From the NCBI GenBank assembly GCA_964429745.1, contig CAYSDI010000004.1, positions 1 through 64,000 of the forward strand: 64,000 nucleotides of DNA, in the 5' to 3' direction. The translations under genes and the position numbers were made by a program. This document shows, one piece after another, positions 16,217 through 25,405 of the stretch (the stretch's first letter is position 1; the number at the start of each line of letters is the position of its first letter). The DNA is from WGOA01 sp964429745. GTDB taxonomy: Bacteria > Bacteroidota > Bacteroidia > Chitinophagales > BACL12. Below the pieces are notes generated by a model. It was given only the letters and a program-made list of their open reading frames with translations, had not been told where the DNA came from and searched no databases.

Positions 16217-16579
16217 TTACGCTTCATTCGAATAAGAATCGGCGTTTTCTTCATCGTCCATCAGGCGGTAGTAAGTACCGTCTTCCATGAACTCGCGGGT
16301 GGCCAGGATGGCGGGGTTGGGCAGCTTTTCGTAGTGGCGGGAAATCTCGATTTGCTCGCGGTTCTCGAACACTTCTTCCAGGTTGTCGCTTTGGTTGGCG
16401 AATTCTTCCAGCTTGCCGTGCAGCTCTTCTTTGAGCTCGGAGGCAATCTGGTTGGCCCGCTTGGAAATAATGTTCAGGGACAAGTACAGGTTGCCCGACT
16501 TGTTTTCAATTTGACGCAAGCTGCGGGTTTCCACATTCGGGGGAATGTGACCGCTGGTCAATTTCTTAATGGAGCTCAT
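16217..16579 (-). CDS. rpoZ: DNA-directed RNA polymerase omega subunit
   Basis: A 120-residue protein of the Bacteroidota omega family: GNLYLSLNIISKRANQIASE is the conserved core (residues about 30-50) that contacts beta', with the family's acidic C-terminal extension. Its ATG overlaps the last 14 bp of bamD and coaBC starts 15 bp later, so translation is probably coupled within one operon. Confidence 0.9.
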   Translation of the reverse strand: MSSIKKLTSGHIPPNVETRSLRQIENKSGNLYLSLNIISKRANQIASELKEELHGKLEEFANQSDNLEEVFENREQIEISRHYEKLPNPAILATREFMEDGTYYRLMDDEENADSYSNEA

Positions 16580-17717
16580 CGCAGTTCTTTTTAGATTGAT
16601 CTTGTGATTCTAACAGGTCGTCGTACACCGTTTCGGCTTGTTCCAGCAGCGGGCTGCCCGGAAATTCATCGGCGAAATAGTAGTACGCGGAAAGGGCTTT
16701 TTCGTACTCGGGCAATGCATTGCACACAGGCATCGTTTCCTGCGCCAGGCGGTACCGGGAGCGCAAAATGTTCAGTTGTGCCTCATCCAAATCGTCGCGA
16801 TTGGAAAAAGTGTTTCGGTAACTTTCCCACAATCGCACGGACTTTTCGTAATCTTTGTTACGCAAGGCAGCTTCGGCGAAAAGGTAGGCGCGGCTGCGCT
16901 CCTGTTCCGTGCATTCTTCCGCTGCTTCGGAACGGCTGGCCAGTGAGCGTTCCTGGATGCTGGTAGCTTGATCCAAGAGGTTGCTCTCCGGGTGCATTTC
17001 CTTGAACTTGCCGTAAGTGCTTATCGCTTGGCCGTATCGATCGGACTGTTTGCAGACAATGCTCTGTTCGGCAAACTCAAAGTATGATTGCAGCACCAGA
17101 AAATTGATGTATTCGGCCTGGGGAATGTCGGGGAAATCGTTGAGCAGGTTGGTGTAAGCGATGGCGGCCGCTTGGTAATTCCGGGTCTTGTAGTACAAAT
17201 CTGCCGCGCTCAATGCTTTGTATTCCAGTTTGCGCCGCATCAGGTCAATCATCCGGTTGGCGGCCTGCACGCTGTCGCTTTTGGGATGAGCGTTGACAAA
17301 GAGCTGAAACGATTCAATGGCTTTGTACGTGACCGTTTGATCCAGCGAAACTTTAGGCGAGGCCAGGTAATTGCAATAGGCGCTCATGTAGTGGCATTCC
17401 GTGGAGCGATCAGTATTGGGAAAAAATGTATAATAATTTTTAAAAAGTGCGGAAGCGATTAGATAATCATTCTGCCCGTAATGGCTGTAGGCAATATAGT
17501 ACATGAGCTCTTCTTCTCGCGGCGTACCTTTTTCAACCGACAACAATTGTTTGAACAGGGGAAGCGCCCTGGTAAAGGACCCTTTGTTGTAATATTCCCG
17601 GGCCTTTTCATACTTTAGGTCAAAATCATCGCTCTTCAACAGTTGCTCATAGCCACTGCAGGAGGAAAAAATTGCCGAAAGGATTAGAAGGAGGGCAAAA
17701 AGGCGCGATAGTACCAT
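16566..17717 (-). CDS. bamD: Outer membrane assembly lipoprotein BamD
   Basis: A 383-residue lipoprotein (signal ending in SSCSGYEQLL) with tetratricopeptide-like helices: YEKAREYYNKGSFTRALPLF, then YYTFFPNTDRSTECHYM, a typical BamD/YfiO start. BamD is the essential helper of the BamA beta-barrel insertase on the periplasmic side of the outer membrane. It is longer than the Proteobacterial protein, as usual for Bacteroidota. It is the first gene of the bamD-rpoZ-coaBC-porD-recN operon, with a TATCTTTG box 14 bp upstream. Confidence 0.9.
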   Translation of the reverse strand: MVLSRLFALLLILSAIFSSCSGYEQLLKSDDFDLKYEKAREYYNKGSFTRALPLFKQLLSVEKGTPREEELMYYIAYSHYGQNDYLIASALFKNYYTFFPNTDRSTECHYMSAYCNYLASPKVSLDQTVTYKAIESFQLFVNAHPKSDSVQAANRMIDLMRRKLEYKALSAADLYYKTRNYQAAAIAYTNLLNDFPDIPQAEYINFLVLQSYFEFAEQSIVCKQSDRYGQAISTYGKFKEMHPESNLLDQATSIQERSLASRSEAAEECTEQERSRAYLFAEAALRNKDYEKSVRLWESYRNTFSNRDDLDEAQLNILRSRYRLAQETMPVCNALPEYEKALSAYYYFADEFPGSPLLEQAETVYDDLLESQDQSKKNCDELH

Positions 17718-17730
17718 AAGCCAGGGAGGG

Positions 17731-17738
17731 CAAAGATA
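17731..17738 (-). promoter_or_regulatory. Candidate -7 box for bamD
   Basis: TATCTTTG on the minus strand fits TAnnTTTG and starts 21 bp from the bamD ATG. A divergent TATCTTTG on the plus strand (17802-17809) may serve the gene at 18001. -33 TTG partners are not obvious for either. Confidence 0.4.
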
Positions 17739-18000
17739 AGGCTATGTGGGGAATCTTACCCGGAGTGGGTGCGGATGGTTCCCGGTGAAAAGGACATGCC
17801 GTATCTTTGTCGCCATTTTCCGATCCGGCGCAGAAAAACCCGACAAAAGGCCTTTTTTTAGGCTCTAATGGGCACAATAGGGGGCGCAACAGGCCTGAAG
17901 GATGGCCTGGCAATCGGCAAATGAACTGGCAAGGAAGGGCTGTTCAAGCTCCAGACAAGAAGTCTGGAAGTTTCCAAAACGAGGAAAAACGAGGCATATT

Positions 18001-19251
18001 ATGGACTTGTTCGAAAAACTGCTAACTGATCGGGGGCCTTTGGGCAAACATGCCCGATTGATGCACAACTATTTCACCTTCCCCAAGTTGCAAGGTGAAA
18101 TTGGTCCGAGGATGATGTTCCACGGCAAAGAGCGCATCGTCTGGAGCCTAAACGACTACCTGGGGCTGGCCAACCACCCTGAAGTGCGAAAAGTGGACGC
18201 TCAGTCCTCCGCCGATTGGGGTCTGGCTTACCCTATGGGTTCGCGCATGATGTCCGGTAACTCCGTGGAGCACGAGCAACTGGAGCAGGAACTGAGCGAA
18301 TTTGTGGGCAAGGAAGCCACCTTTTTGCTCAATTACGGCTATCAAGGCATTATGTCGGCCATTGATGCGCTTGTTGACCGCCGCGACGTGATCGTTTACG
18401 ACGCGGAGTCGCACGCCTGCATCGTGGACGGCGTTCGCCTGCATCAGGGCAAGCGCTTTGTGTTCAAGCACAACGACATCGAAAACTGCGAGCGCCAGCT
18501 TCGCCGGGCCTCCGAATTGGTTAAAGAAACCGGCGGGGCCATTTTGGTCATTACTGAAGGCGTTTTTGGCATGGGTGGCGACCAAGGCAAGTTGCGCGAG
18601 ATCGCCGCGTTGAAAGAGCGCTACAACTTTCGCCTGTTGGTGGACGACGCCCACGGTTTTGGCACCATGGGCAAAACCGGTGCCGGCACTGGCGAAGAGC
18701 AGGGCGTGCAAGAAGACATTGACATCTACTTCTCTACGTTTGCCAAATCCATGGCATCCATTGGGGCCTTCATTTCTTCGGACAAACAGGTCATCGAATA
18801 CTTGCAGTACAACATGCGCTCGCAAATTTTTGCCAAGTCGCTTCCGATGCCCATAGTGATCGGAAACTTAAAGCGACTGGAATTGCTCCGCAGCCAGCCC
18901 CAGCTCAAAGCCAACCTTTGGAAGAACGTGCGGATGTTGCAGGACGGCCTGCGCGAGCGCGGTTTTGACCTCGGCGGCACCAACAGTTGTGTCACGCCGG
19001 TTTACCTGACCGGCACCATCCCGGAAGCTTCCAAGCTCATCATTGACATGCGCGAGAGCTATGCCATTTTCTGCTCCGCGGTTATGTATCCGGTAATCCC
19101 CAAGGGCCAGATGCTGTTGCGTTTGATCCCCACGGCGGCCCACACCGAGCGCGACATTCGCGAGACACTTGACGCGTTTTCCACCGTTTCCAAAAAACTG
19201 CGCGACGGCGAGTACGCCACGGAGCTTCCGGTCAACGTGCCGATGGCGTAA
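18001..19251 (+). CDS. Alpha-oxoamine synthase-family PLP enzyme (serine palmitoyltransferase-like)
   Basis: About 416 residues; I start at 18001 (MDLFEKLL) because relatives begin there, although the frame is open from 17902. It is a fold-type I PLP enzyme of the KBL/SPT/AONS family: SLNDYLGLANHP, YDAESHACIVDGVR, LLVDDAHGFGTMG (cofactor Asp/His) and STFAKSMASIGAF with the Schiff-base Lys. Such enzymes condense an amino acid with an acyl thioester, releasing CO2. In Bacteroidota, homologues make sphingoid or sulfonolipid bases; which amino acid is used here cannot be read from sequence. It is divergent from bamD and monocistronic. Confidence 0.8.
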   Translation: MDLFEKLLTDRGPLGKHARLMHNYFTFPKLQGEIGPRMMFHGKERIVWSLNDYLGLANHPEVRKVDAQSSADWGLAYPMGSRMMSGNSVEHEQLEQELSEFVGKEATFLLNYGYQGIMSAIDALVDRRDVIVYDAESHACIVDGVRLHQGKRFVFKHNDIENCERQLRRASELVKETGGAILVITEGVFGMGGDQGKLREIAALKERYNFRLLVDDAHGFGTMGKTGAGTGEEQGVQEDIDIYFSTFAKSMASIGAFISSDKQVIEYLQYNMRSQIFAKSLPMPIVIGNLKRLELLRSQPQLKANLWKNVRMLQDGLRERGFDLGGTNSCVTPVYLTGTIPEASKLIIDMRESYAIFCSAVMYPVIPKGQMLLRLIPTAAHTERDIRETLDAFSTVSKKLRDGEYATELPVNVPMA

Positions 19252-19320
19252 GGGCTTTTTAAAAACCCCAGCTCACGCATGACCATGAATCACGCAGAGA
19301 ACCGAGTTACGCGGAGAATG

Positions 19321-19350
19321 ACACAGACAATTACACAGACAATTACACAG
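19321..19350. repeat. 12-bp tandem repeat over the dapA stop codon
   Basis: ACACAGACAATT is repeated two and a half times. The dapA stop (19343-19345 on the minus strand) and its last two codons lie within the repeated unit, and extra copies lie just downstream of the gene. Confidence 0.85.
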
Positions 19351-20227
19351 AGGCCACGGCCCTCAGCGCGCTGCGCAGCCCGTCGCTGACCGGGTAACAA
19401 GGCAGGCGCAGAATTTCTTCGCACAAGCCCATTGCGGCCATGGCGCATTTAATGCCCCCGGGATTGCCTTCGCGGAAGATGAGGTCGGTGGCGTCCATGA
19501 GCTCAAAGTGCAAAGCGCGGGCGCGGTCAAAATCGCCGGCAAGGCCAGCGCGGACCAGGTCGCTGAAGGCGCGCGGCCAGCCATTGGCGATCACGCTGAT
19601 CACCCCGTCAATGCCCATGCCCAACTGCGGCAGGGCCAGCGCGTCGTCGCCGGAAAGCACGCTAAATCCTTGCGAGCGGTCGCGCAGCAGGCGGCCAATC
19701 TGGTCAAAATTGCCGGACGCCTCCTTGATGCCGACAATGTTTTTGGCGTCGCGGGCAAGACGCAGCGTGGTGTCTGCGCTCATGTTGGAACTGGTCCGGC
19801 CGGGCACGTTATACAACAGGATGGGGCGGGGAGCAACCTGGTCCAGCGCGCGGTAATGGCGGTAAATGCCTTCCTGGGTAGGCTTGTTGTAGGCTGGGCT
19901 GACCGACAAAATGCCATCGATGCCAGTGAAATCCTGGTCTCGCACACTGTCGCACAGCGCACGCGTGTCATTCGACCCAAAACCGGCTACAATGGGCACC
20001 CGACCGGCGGTGTGCGCCACCGTGAAGGCCAACACTTCGCGTTTTTCGTCGGCGTTTAGCGTGACAGATTCTCCGGTTGTACCCAACGAAACCACGTAGT
20101 CTACTCCACCGTCAATGACATGGTCCACGATTCGTCCCAGTGCCGGCCAATCCACACGCATGTCTCGGTCAAAGGGGGTAACTAGCGCTACGCCGGTGCC
20201 GCTGAACGGATTAGGATTCGGTTTCAT
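19343..20227 (-). CDS. dapA: 4-hydroxy-tetrahydrodipicolinate synthase
   Basis: A 294-residue TIM-barrel aldolase that condenses pyruvate with aspartate semialdehyde, the first committed step of lysine and diaminopimelate synthesis. Motifs: GTTGES (pyruvate binding), LYNVPGRTSSNM with the catalytic Tyr and the Arg of the tetramer site, and IVGIKEASG with the Schiff-base Lys. Length is typical. Its start overlaps the DUF6913 gene by 17 bp, so accA, DUF6913 and dapA are probably one transcript. Confidence 0.95.
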   Translation of the reverse strand: MKPNPNPFSGTGVALVTPFDRDMRVDWPALGRIVDHVIDGGVDYVVSLGTTGESVTLNADEKREVLAFTVAHTAGRVPIVAGFGSNDTRALCDSVRDQDFTGIDGILSVSPAYNKPTQEGIYRHYRALDQVAPRPILLYNVPGRTSSNMSADTTLRLARDAKNIVGIKEASGNFDQIGRLLRDRSQGFSVLSGDDALALPQLGMGIDGVISVIANGWPRAFSDLVRAGLAGDFDRARALHFELMDATDLIFREGNPGGIKCAMAAMGLCEEILRLPCYPVSDGLRSALRAVASV

Positions 20228-20756
20228 GGGTGCGGATGGATTGGAGGTAGTGATCCACTTCGGCGAAGAATTCTGCTAACGTGTGGCGCTCGTTAGGAAG
20301 GTTGATCAGGAATTCTGCGCTCGGTTCCTTGTCTCTCGTGAATTCGCCAATGCGCCAGGACGCCCGGCTGAACAGGGCAAGGTAGCGCAGCGGAAGGCAA
20401 CGGCCGAGCCAGGCACTAATCAATATGTCGAAGGGCTGTTGTTCAAAGTAGCGGGCCGATTCGCCCGATGGATAACCCAGCCAATTGCACTCACTCCGCT
20501 GAAGCGTTTGCATGCTCTCGGGAGGGCTCACTTTTTTGCGGTCCAGGTAGGCGAGGACGTCTACTTTTTTTCCTGCTGCGCGAAGTTGGCTGGCGAACTG
20601 CTGTGCGGCAGCCAGGTCATCTTCGCCGTTAATGCGCACCAAAATACCGATGTGACGGGCTTCTGAAAAGGGTACGGTGCTGCGGGCGTTGGTCTTCTCC
20701 ATCAGCCGACGGCCGACGGCGTAACGAAACAGCGAGTTGCGAAGGGCACTGAACAC
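20211..20756 (-). CDS. DUF6913-type hypothetical protein
   Basis: A 181-residue cytoplasmic protein of a Bacteroidota-restricted family (I believe DUF6913) found next to dapA. Features: HIGILVRINGEDDLAAAQQF, a predicted alpha/beta region with VDVLAYLDRKK, and FDILISAWLGRCLPLRYLAL. There is no catalytic signature, signal peptide or membrane helix. It is 7 bp from accA and overlaps dapA. The function is unknown; linkage suggests a role tied to cell-envelope or lysine metabolism, which is inference only. Confidence 0.7.
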   Translation of the reverse strand: MFSALRNSLFRYAVGRRLMEKTNARSTVPFSEARHIGILVRINGEDDLAAAQQFASQLRAAGKKVDVLAYLDRKKVSPPESMQTLQRSECNWLGYPSGESARYFEQQPFDILISAWLGRCLPLRYLALFSRASWRIGEFTRDKEPSAEFLINLPNERHTLAEFFAEVDHYLQSIRTHETES

Positions 20757-20763
20757 CGGGAGG

Positions 20764-21723
20764 TCATTTTACTGCTTCCGTGAACCGGCCCATGGCGCTG
20801 TACTTGTCAATGCGCGCCTGAATGCGCTCTTCAGGATCCATGGAGCTGAGTTCCTTGATGTTTTTCTTGATGGCGCGTTTGAGATTGGTCACCATGGCCT
20901 TGGGGTTGACGTGCGCCCCGCCCAGCGGTTCCTTGATAATGCCGTCAATGATGCCCAGGTCAAAATTGTTTTTGGCCGTAAGCTGCAGCGCTTCAGCGGC
21001 CTGCTCTTTGAAATCGGCACTTCGCCACAAAATAGAAGCGCAGCCTTCGGGAGAAATCACGGAATACCAAGTGTTTTCGAGCATGAAGATCCGGTCGCCA
21101 AGCCCTATGCCGATGGCACCCCCAGAGGCCCCTTCGCCCAAAACAATGCAGATGACCGGTACTTTGAGCAGGGTCATTTCGAAGAGATTTCGGGCAATGG
21201 CCTCAGCCTGTCCGCGTTCTTCGGCTTCTATGCCCGGAAATGCCCCTGGCGTATCGATTAAGGTGACGATGGGCTTGCCAAATTTTTCGGCCAATTTCAT
21301 CAGGCGCAACGCCTTGCGGTAGCCTTCGGGGTTTGCCATGCCAAACCGGCGGTATTGCCGCATTTTGGTGTTGATGCCCTTCTGTTGCCCCAGGAAAAGG
21401 TAGGTCTGGCCGTCCATGAGCCCAAAACCCCCGACGATGGCCTTGTCATCGCCTACAGCCCGATCGCCGTGCAGTTCTACGAAGTTTTCGCATAGGTTTT
21501 CGATGTAGTACAGCGTGTAGGGGCGGTCCGGATGGCGCGAAAGTTGGACGCGCTGCCAGGCGTTCAAATTTTCGTATATATTTTTTCTAAGCTCGCCGAT
21601 TTTCTCTTCCATTTCGGCTACCGAAGCTGCGACATCTACCTTGCCTTGCTCACCGATTAGCCGCAGTTTATCCAATTGTTCCTGCAATTCGGCCACCGGT
21701 TTCTCAAATTCCAGATATGTCAT
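20764..21723 (-). CDS. accA: Acetyl-CoA carboxylase carboxyltransferase subunit alpha
   Basis: A 319-residue crotonase-fold subunit that, with AccD, transfers carboxyl from biotin to acetyl-CoA to form malonyl-CoA. Typical segments: RPYTLYYIENLCENFVELHG, KFGKPIVTLIDTPGAFPG, GEGASGGAIGIGLGDR and ISPEGCASILWR. Length matches the family. It is the first gene of the accA-DUF6913-dapA unit, with TATCTTTG (21767-21774, minus strand) 43 bp upstream as a candidate -7 box. Confidence 0.95.
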   Translation of the reverse strand: MTYLEFEKPVAELQEQLDKLRLIGEQGKVDVAASVAEMEEKIGELRKNIYENLNAWQRVQLSRHPDRPYTLYYIENLCENFVELHGDRAVGDDKAIVGGFGLMDGQTYLFLGQQKGINTKMRQYRRFGMANPEGYRKALRLMKLAEKFGKPIVTLIDTPGAFPGIEAEERGQAEAIARNLFEMTLLKVPVICIVLGEGASGGAIGIGLGDRIFMLENTWYSVISPEGCASILWRSADFKEQAAEALQLTAKNNFDLGIIDGIIKEPLGGAHVNPKAMVTNLKRAIKKNIKELSSMDPEERIQARIDKYSAMGRFTEAVK

Positions 21724-22016
21724 GTTCTTGTAATTGGCTCAAGCACTGCGCTTACAGCATGTAGGACAAAGATACCGGCACTGGCTTACAGGCAGGCACG
21801 GGGGGCAAAGTTAGGGATTGGATGTCGCCGAATGTGCCGGAGAAAAAAGTTCAGGTACTTGGTGAATACCCTTTGGTGGACCTATATTTGCCCTGCTTCT
21901 GAAAAAGCGTGCGCGTTTCTTCAGAACCTCGCTTTGGTCGGGCTTCCTGAAAAGGGTTTGTCGCACAAATCCTCCTCTTAGATAGCCGCAAAGTTTACCA
22001 TATTGGCTTTGTTTAA

Positions 22017-22090
22017 GGATCGGTAGTTCAGTTGGTTAGAATGCCGGCCTGTCACGCCGGAGGTCGCGGGTTCGAGTCCCGTCCGGTCCG
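22017..22090 (+). tRNA. tRNA-Asp (GTC)
   Basis: A 74-base cloverleaf: acceptor arms GGATCGG/CCGGTCC (one G-U pair), D-arm around AGTTCAGTTGG, anticodon loop with GTC at 22051-22053 between GCCGGCCT and ACGCCGG, T-arm GCGGGTTCGAGTCCCG, discriminator G73. CCA is not encoded. It stands alone and is followed at once by an intrinsic terminator. Confidence 0.97.
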
Positions 22091-22091
22091 C

Positions 22092-22125
22092 AAAAAAACC
22101 CGCTCTTTTCAGAGCGGGTTTTTTG
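22092..22125 (+). terminator. Intrinsic terminator of the tRNA-Asp transcript
   Basis: CCCGCTC pairs with GAGCGGG around a TTTTCA loop, flanked by an A-run and followed by six T. The symmetric A/T flanks make it usable from both strands, so it may also end the minus-strand lipoprotein gene 22155-23480. Confidence 0.9.
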
Positions 22126-22154
22126 TTGTTCCGGGTAACCTTATGAAGATTGCC

Positions 22155-23480
22155 TTAGATCCCGGTCAGCTCAACACTGCCCGTGCTGCGTGCAGGCAGG
22201 CTGCCGCTGAATTTTTCGGTTTTCTTGCCTAAGGTTTGATCAATGTAAATGATGTTCACGCCGTTGAGCGTGGTGGGTATCGGGCGGACGCTTTTGTTGC
22301 TGAAGAGCGCGTAAAAATTGGCCCCTTTCTTAAAGACTTCAATTTCAACGTCTTCCGGGCGGTTTGTTGCGCTGCTGAACGCGTAGCTGCCATCAGTCAT
22401 CATGTTGCCAAACTCTTCCCAGACCAGGGCTAACCCACCTGCTCGCCAGTTTCCCTGACCAGATTTGGCGTCCAAGCCAAACAGGTTGGAGGTGCCCACG
22501 GCAAAACCCTGGTGAAAGGCGGCACCATCTACAATATTGCCTTCTTCGTTGCGCAAGCGAGCCAATATGAGCAAGAACTCTGCCACGTGCAGCACCTGGT
22601 CCAGGCTTTCGGCTTCCTCATCGCTGTAATTGAATTCCTGGAAACACACCAGCACGTCATTCCCAAAGTAGCTCCGGTAGTCGGTCAACATTTCGCGGTA
22701 GAAGCCCAGGCGATCAGCCGGGTACACGGGCAATAGTTTGTGGGTGGTAATAACGCGGGCAGGCAATCGGCCCGCCTTCACTGCCTTAGAAGCAGCATCC
22801 AAACAATCGCCATGCTTGCGCCCCATGGGCGAACCCTTGCCCATGTGCCGAACCACTTCTGGTTTGCCGCTTTGGATCCAGAAATTGTCTGCCAATTTGG
22901 GATTGGCGCGGTACACTTCTTCGGCAAACGTCACGTAGGCCTGACCGTTTGCAAAAAGTTCCGGGACGTGGTTGGGCGGTTCGTTGCCAATGCTGATTCG
23001 GCCGGTCCGTTCCGTAACCCATCGGCTAACCTGGTCGCGTGGAAATTGGGGAGGCCAGGTGAAGTCGTGCTTGACCGAAGCGGGTAACTGTGGCAGGATG
23101 GTATTGAGCACCAGATTGACGTTTGGATCATCCATGCTCTTCATTTTGTACGTGTGGCTACCCGCCGGGTGCCGGATAAACGACTTGGGCAGGTTTATCC
23201 AGCGATCCTTGAGCGGTGACTGATCCAGGCGCTTTCGGGCGGCATCGCTGTTGGATGGGTCGCGAAGCGAAATTCCATAGAGGCGCTCCAGGTCGCCCTT
23301 AGGGCCCGTCTTGCCAGTCAAGGTAACCTGCAAGGTGCCCGCCGGGGCGGGTTTAGAGGCAGCGGCAGTTGGTAAAGATTGCGCTTCAGTGGTTTGCTGA
23401 GTGGGCTTATTGGAGCAACCTGATGCTGCCATCAGCATGACTGCTGTGGAAAGGAGGGCGGTTTTGATCACGAGGTTCAT
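22155..23480 (-). CDS. Lipoprotein, possible clan A glycoside-hydrolase-like domain
   Basis: A 441-residue lipoprotein: lipobox MAASGC (Cys about residue 22), then a Thr/Ala/Pro linker. The body has alternating strand/helix segments such as WINLPKSFIRHPAGSHTYKM, NDVLVCFQEFNYSDEE (a Glu at a strand end, as for a TIM-barrel nucleophile) and a C-terminal beta domain (EIEVFKKGANFYALFSNKS) like the beta-sandwich after GH39/GH51-type barrels. I recognise no exact family, so the glycosidase idea is fold-level inference. It is probably surface exposed. A single gene. Confidence 0.6.
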   Translation of the reverse strand: MNLVIKTALLSTAVMLMAASGCSNKPTQQTTEAQSLPTAAASKPAPAGTLQVTLTGKTGPKGDLERLYGISLRDPSNSDAARKRLDQSPLKDRWINLPKSFIRHPAGSHTYKMKSMDDPNVNLVLNTILPQLPASVKHDFTWPPQFPRDQVSRWVTERTGRISIGNEPPNHVPELFANGQAYVTFAEEVYRANPKLADNFWIQSGKPEVVRHMGKGSPMGRKHGDCLDAASKAVKAGRLPARVITTHKLLPVYPADRLGFYREMLTDYRSYFGNDVLVCFQEFNYSDEEAESLDQVLHVAEFLLILARLRNEEGNIVDGAAFHQGFAVGTSNLFGLDAKSGQGNWRAGGLALVWEEFGNMMTDGSYAFSSATNRPEDVEIEVFKKGANFYALFSNKSVRPIPTTLNGVNIIYIDQTLGKKTEKFSGSLPARSTGSVELTGI

Positions 23481-23576
23481 GGGGTAAAATTACGCAGGGT
23501 GGGTGAAGCAAACCCAAGGGAACGTTAAAACTTCCAGATACTGAGGCTTTTAGTTCATAACTAGTAAATAAATTAA

Positions 23577-25028
23577 TTATCTATATAAATTTCTACCCCT
23601 ATTCTTAATTTTTGAAAGCTTTTGCTGAATGAAAGCGATCAACCATGGTGCATCTATAACGTTAGGAGTTTTTTGAATATTATCCATGATTTCCAGTAAG
23701 CCCGTTTCATCCTTTGGAGGTAGATTATTCAATTTTCGGCAAATACTTAAGAAATGCTGAAGTCTGGGGATGCGACTCTTGTCAATATCGGCTTCATGGT
23801 AGCGCAAATACTTTGCAAATGCTTCTAAATGGAATTCCAATTGATTGCGATCATCCAATTGTAAATAAGCCTTACAAGCAAGCAACTTCAGGCTCACAAC
23901 CAAGTGTGGGTCGATGTAGCGTATTTGACCGGCCATAAAGAAAACTTGGTTATAATCTTTCTGAGCTAAAGCAATTTGTGCTTTCGCTAAAAAAGAAACA
24001 CTTACTTTATGGGTTTCCGGTAAGAAATCGGAATATTCTTGCCAGAAACTAACTGCGCGGTCAGTATAATCGCAAGTCAAATAGAACTGAATAATGTTCT
24101 TATAAACCCAAGGGTTCATGATTTGATTAATGACCAACAATTTTTCTGAATTCATTTGCTCAATCAAATCCAGGAAAATGGGTTCAAAGCGATTGTCTGG
24201 AACATTGATTTTCCGCACACAGTAGTTAAATGCATACAAATAGAAGCTGCTCTTTTCCTCGTGAGAAAGCGAAGAATTGATATTGCATAGAAGTTTATAG
24301 TAATCTAAATATGGAACTATATCTTCGGGGTTATTGAAGAGTTTGAATGCAGCGATGGATAGATTCACGATAACCGGATGACGATCGTCAATGGCATTAG
24401 GGAGAGTGGAGGTCTGAATGAGTTCCTCATACTCAGTTTGCAGCATAGCACTGCGATTGACCATTTCTGTGCTATACATCAACTTCTCCGATAGATAGTA
24501 TTCATCCAGCGACCAAGCAACAGACTCTAAGTGACGATTGTCCGTTCTACGCATGTTTTTTTCTGAGTCGTCAAAGGAGATTTTTTGCCATAAATATTGA
24601 TTGTATAAGAATTTCGAATTCTTTATCGTCGAAGTTTCCAGTAGTTTGGCTGCAGTCCGCATTGCCCTGTCATAGCGAACTTTTAATCCGTGGGTCCGGT
24701 AGTACTGCGCTAGGGTCATCTGATCTCCGGTAGAATTTTGAAGCGAAGCCTTTTGAAGGATAAAATTTTCAAGATGCGTGAGAATTTTACTTCTGCAATT
24801 GTATAAATCTTTCTTAGTTTTTATTGTCTTTAGCCTCTGTGATTTAATGAATGCATCGTCTTCTACTTGTTTTTTGAGTAAAATTCCTCTTTTGCTGACA
24901 ATTAAATTTAAATACAAGACATATAAATTCTCAGAGTTGAAAAAGGGAGAGGTTAGGTATAGTCTAAACTCTCTGATTTCTAAGGGCTTCAAGGTTTGAA
25001 GCGTACGATACAGCTCAGTATCCTGCAT
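23577..25028 (-). CDS. Lineage-specific helical protein (hypothetical)
   Basis: A 483-residue protein, all-helical with TPR-like stretches (AKAQIALAQKDYNQVFFMAG, LKLLACKAYLQLDDRNQLEF). The N-terminus, LKPLEIREFRLYLTSPFFNS, recurs in a family I associate with Saprospiria genomes, where many paralogues occur. There is no signal peptide, membrane segment or catalytic motif. The gene is markedly AT-richer than its neighbours. The function is unknown; it might be a scaffold or regulator. Confidence 0.65.
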   Translation of the reverse strand: MQDTELYRTLQTLKPLEIREFRLYLTSPFFNSENLYVLYLNLIVSKRGILLKKQVEDDAFIKSQRLKTIKTKKDLYNCRSKILTHLENFILQKASLQNSTGDQMTLAQYYRTHGLKVRYDRAMRTAAKLLETSTIKNSKFLYNQYLWQKISFDDSEKNMRRTDNRHLESVAWSLDEYYLSEKLMYSTEMVNRSAMLQTEYEELIQTSTLPNAIDDRHPVIVNLSIAAFKLFNNPEDIVPYLDYYKLLCNINSSLSHEEKSSFYLYAFNYCVRKINVPDNRFEPIFLDLIEQMNSEKLLVINQIMNPWVYKNIIQFYLTCDYTDRAVSFWQEYSDFLPETHKVSVSFLAKAQIALAQKDYNQVFFMAGQIRYIDPHLVVSLKLLACKAYLQLDDRNQLEFHLEAFAKYLRYHEADIDKSRIPRLQHFLSICRKLNNLPPKDETGLLEIMDNIQKTPNVIDAPWLIAFIQQKLSKIKNRGRNLYR

Positions 25029-25405
25029 ACTTAATTAATAGAAGAAATTATTTTTTAATCTGGTTTTAATTTGGTTTAAAAGAAAGAGAGAATAGCTAAA
25101 CATAGAAAGCCAGGTGATTTGTAATCAAATGTCTTAGACCAATCTGCCCTGCTTAAAGACAAAAGTACAGGATGTAAGATAAAGCCAATCCAGAATAGGA
25201 GTGCTGTGATTTCTCCCTTGCCAGTGTGGATTGACCCGGTAGCTTCGTCAGCGTTATCAGGTTTCAAAAATAGACCAAAAGCACCGTTGTCTTTTCTGTA
25301 GGCTGAACCCTTTCCAAGGTAAAGATCAATGCACAGGATGACAAATGAGGCAATTGGCAGCACCCGGTAACGCAATAATAAACGACAAACTAAACTTTAC
25401 TCACC
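25029..25405. other. Intergenic, no confident gene
   Basis: A 377-bp stretch. A minus-strand frame at 25076-25375 (99 codons) encodes two hydrophobic segments but has no recognisable family and lies where a promoter for 25406 is expected; I do not accept it as a gene. No repeat or RNA is seen. Confidence 0.5.

Noticed and set aside
25076..25375. 99-codon minus-strand frame with two hydrophobic segments
   Set aside because: No family resemblance, and it covers the expected promoter of 25406.
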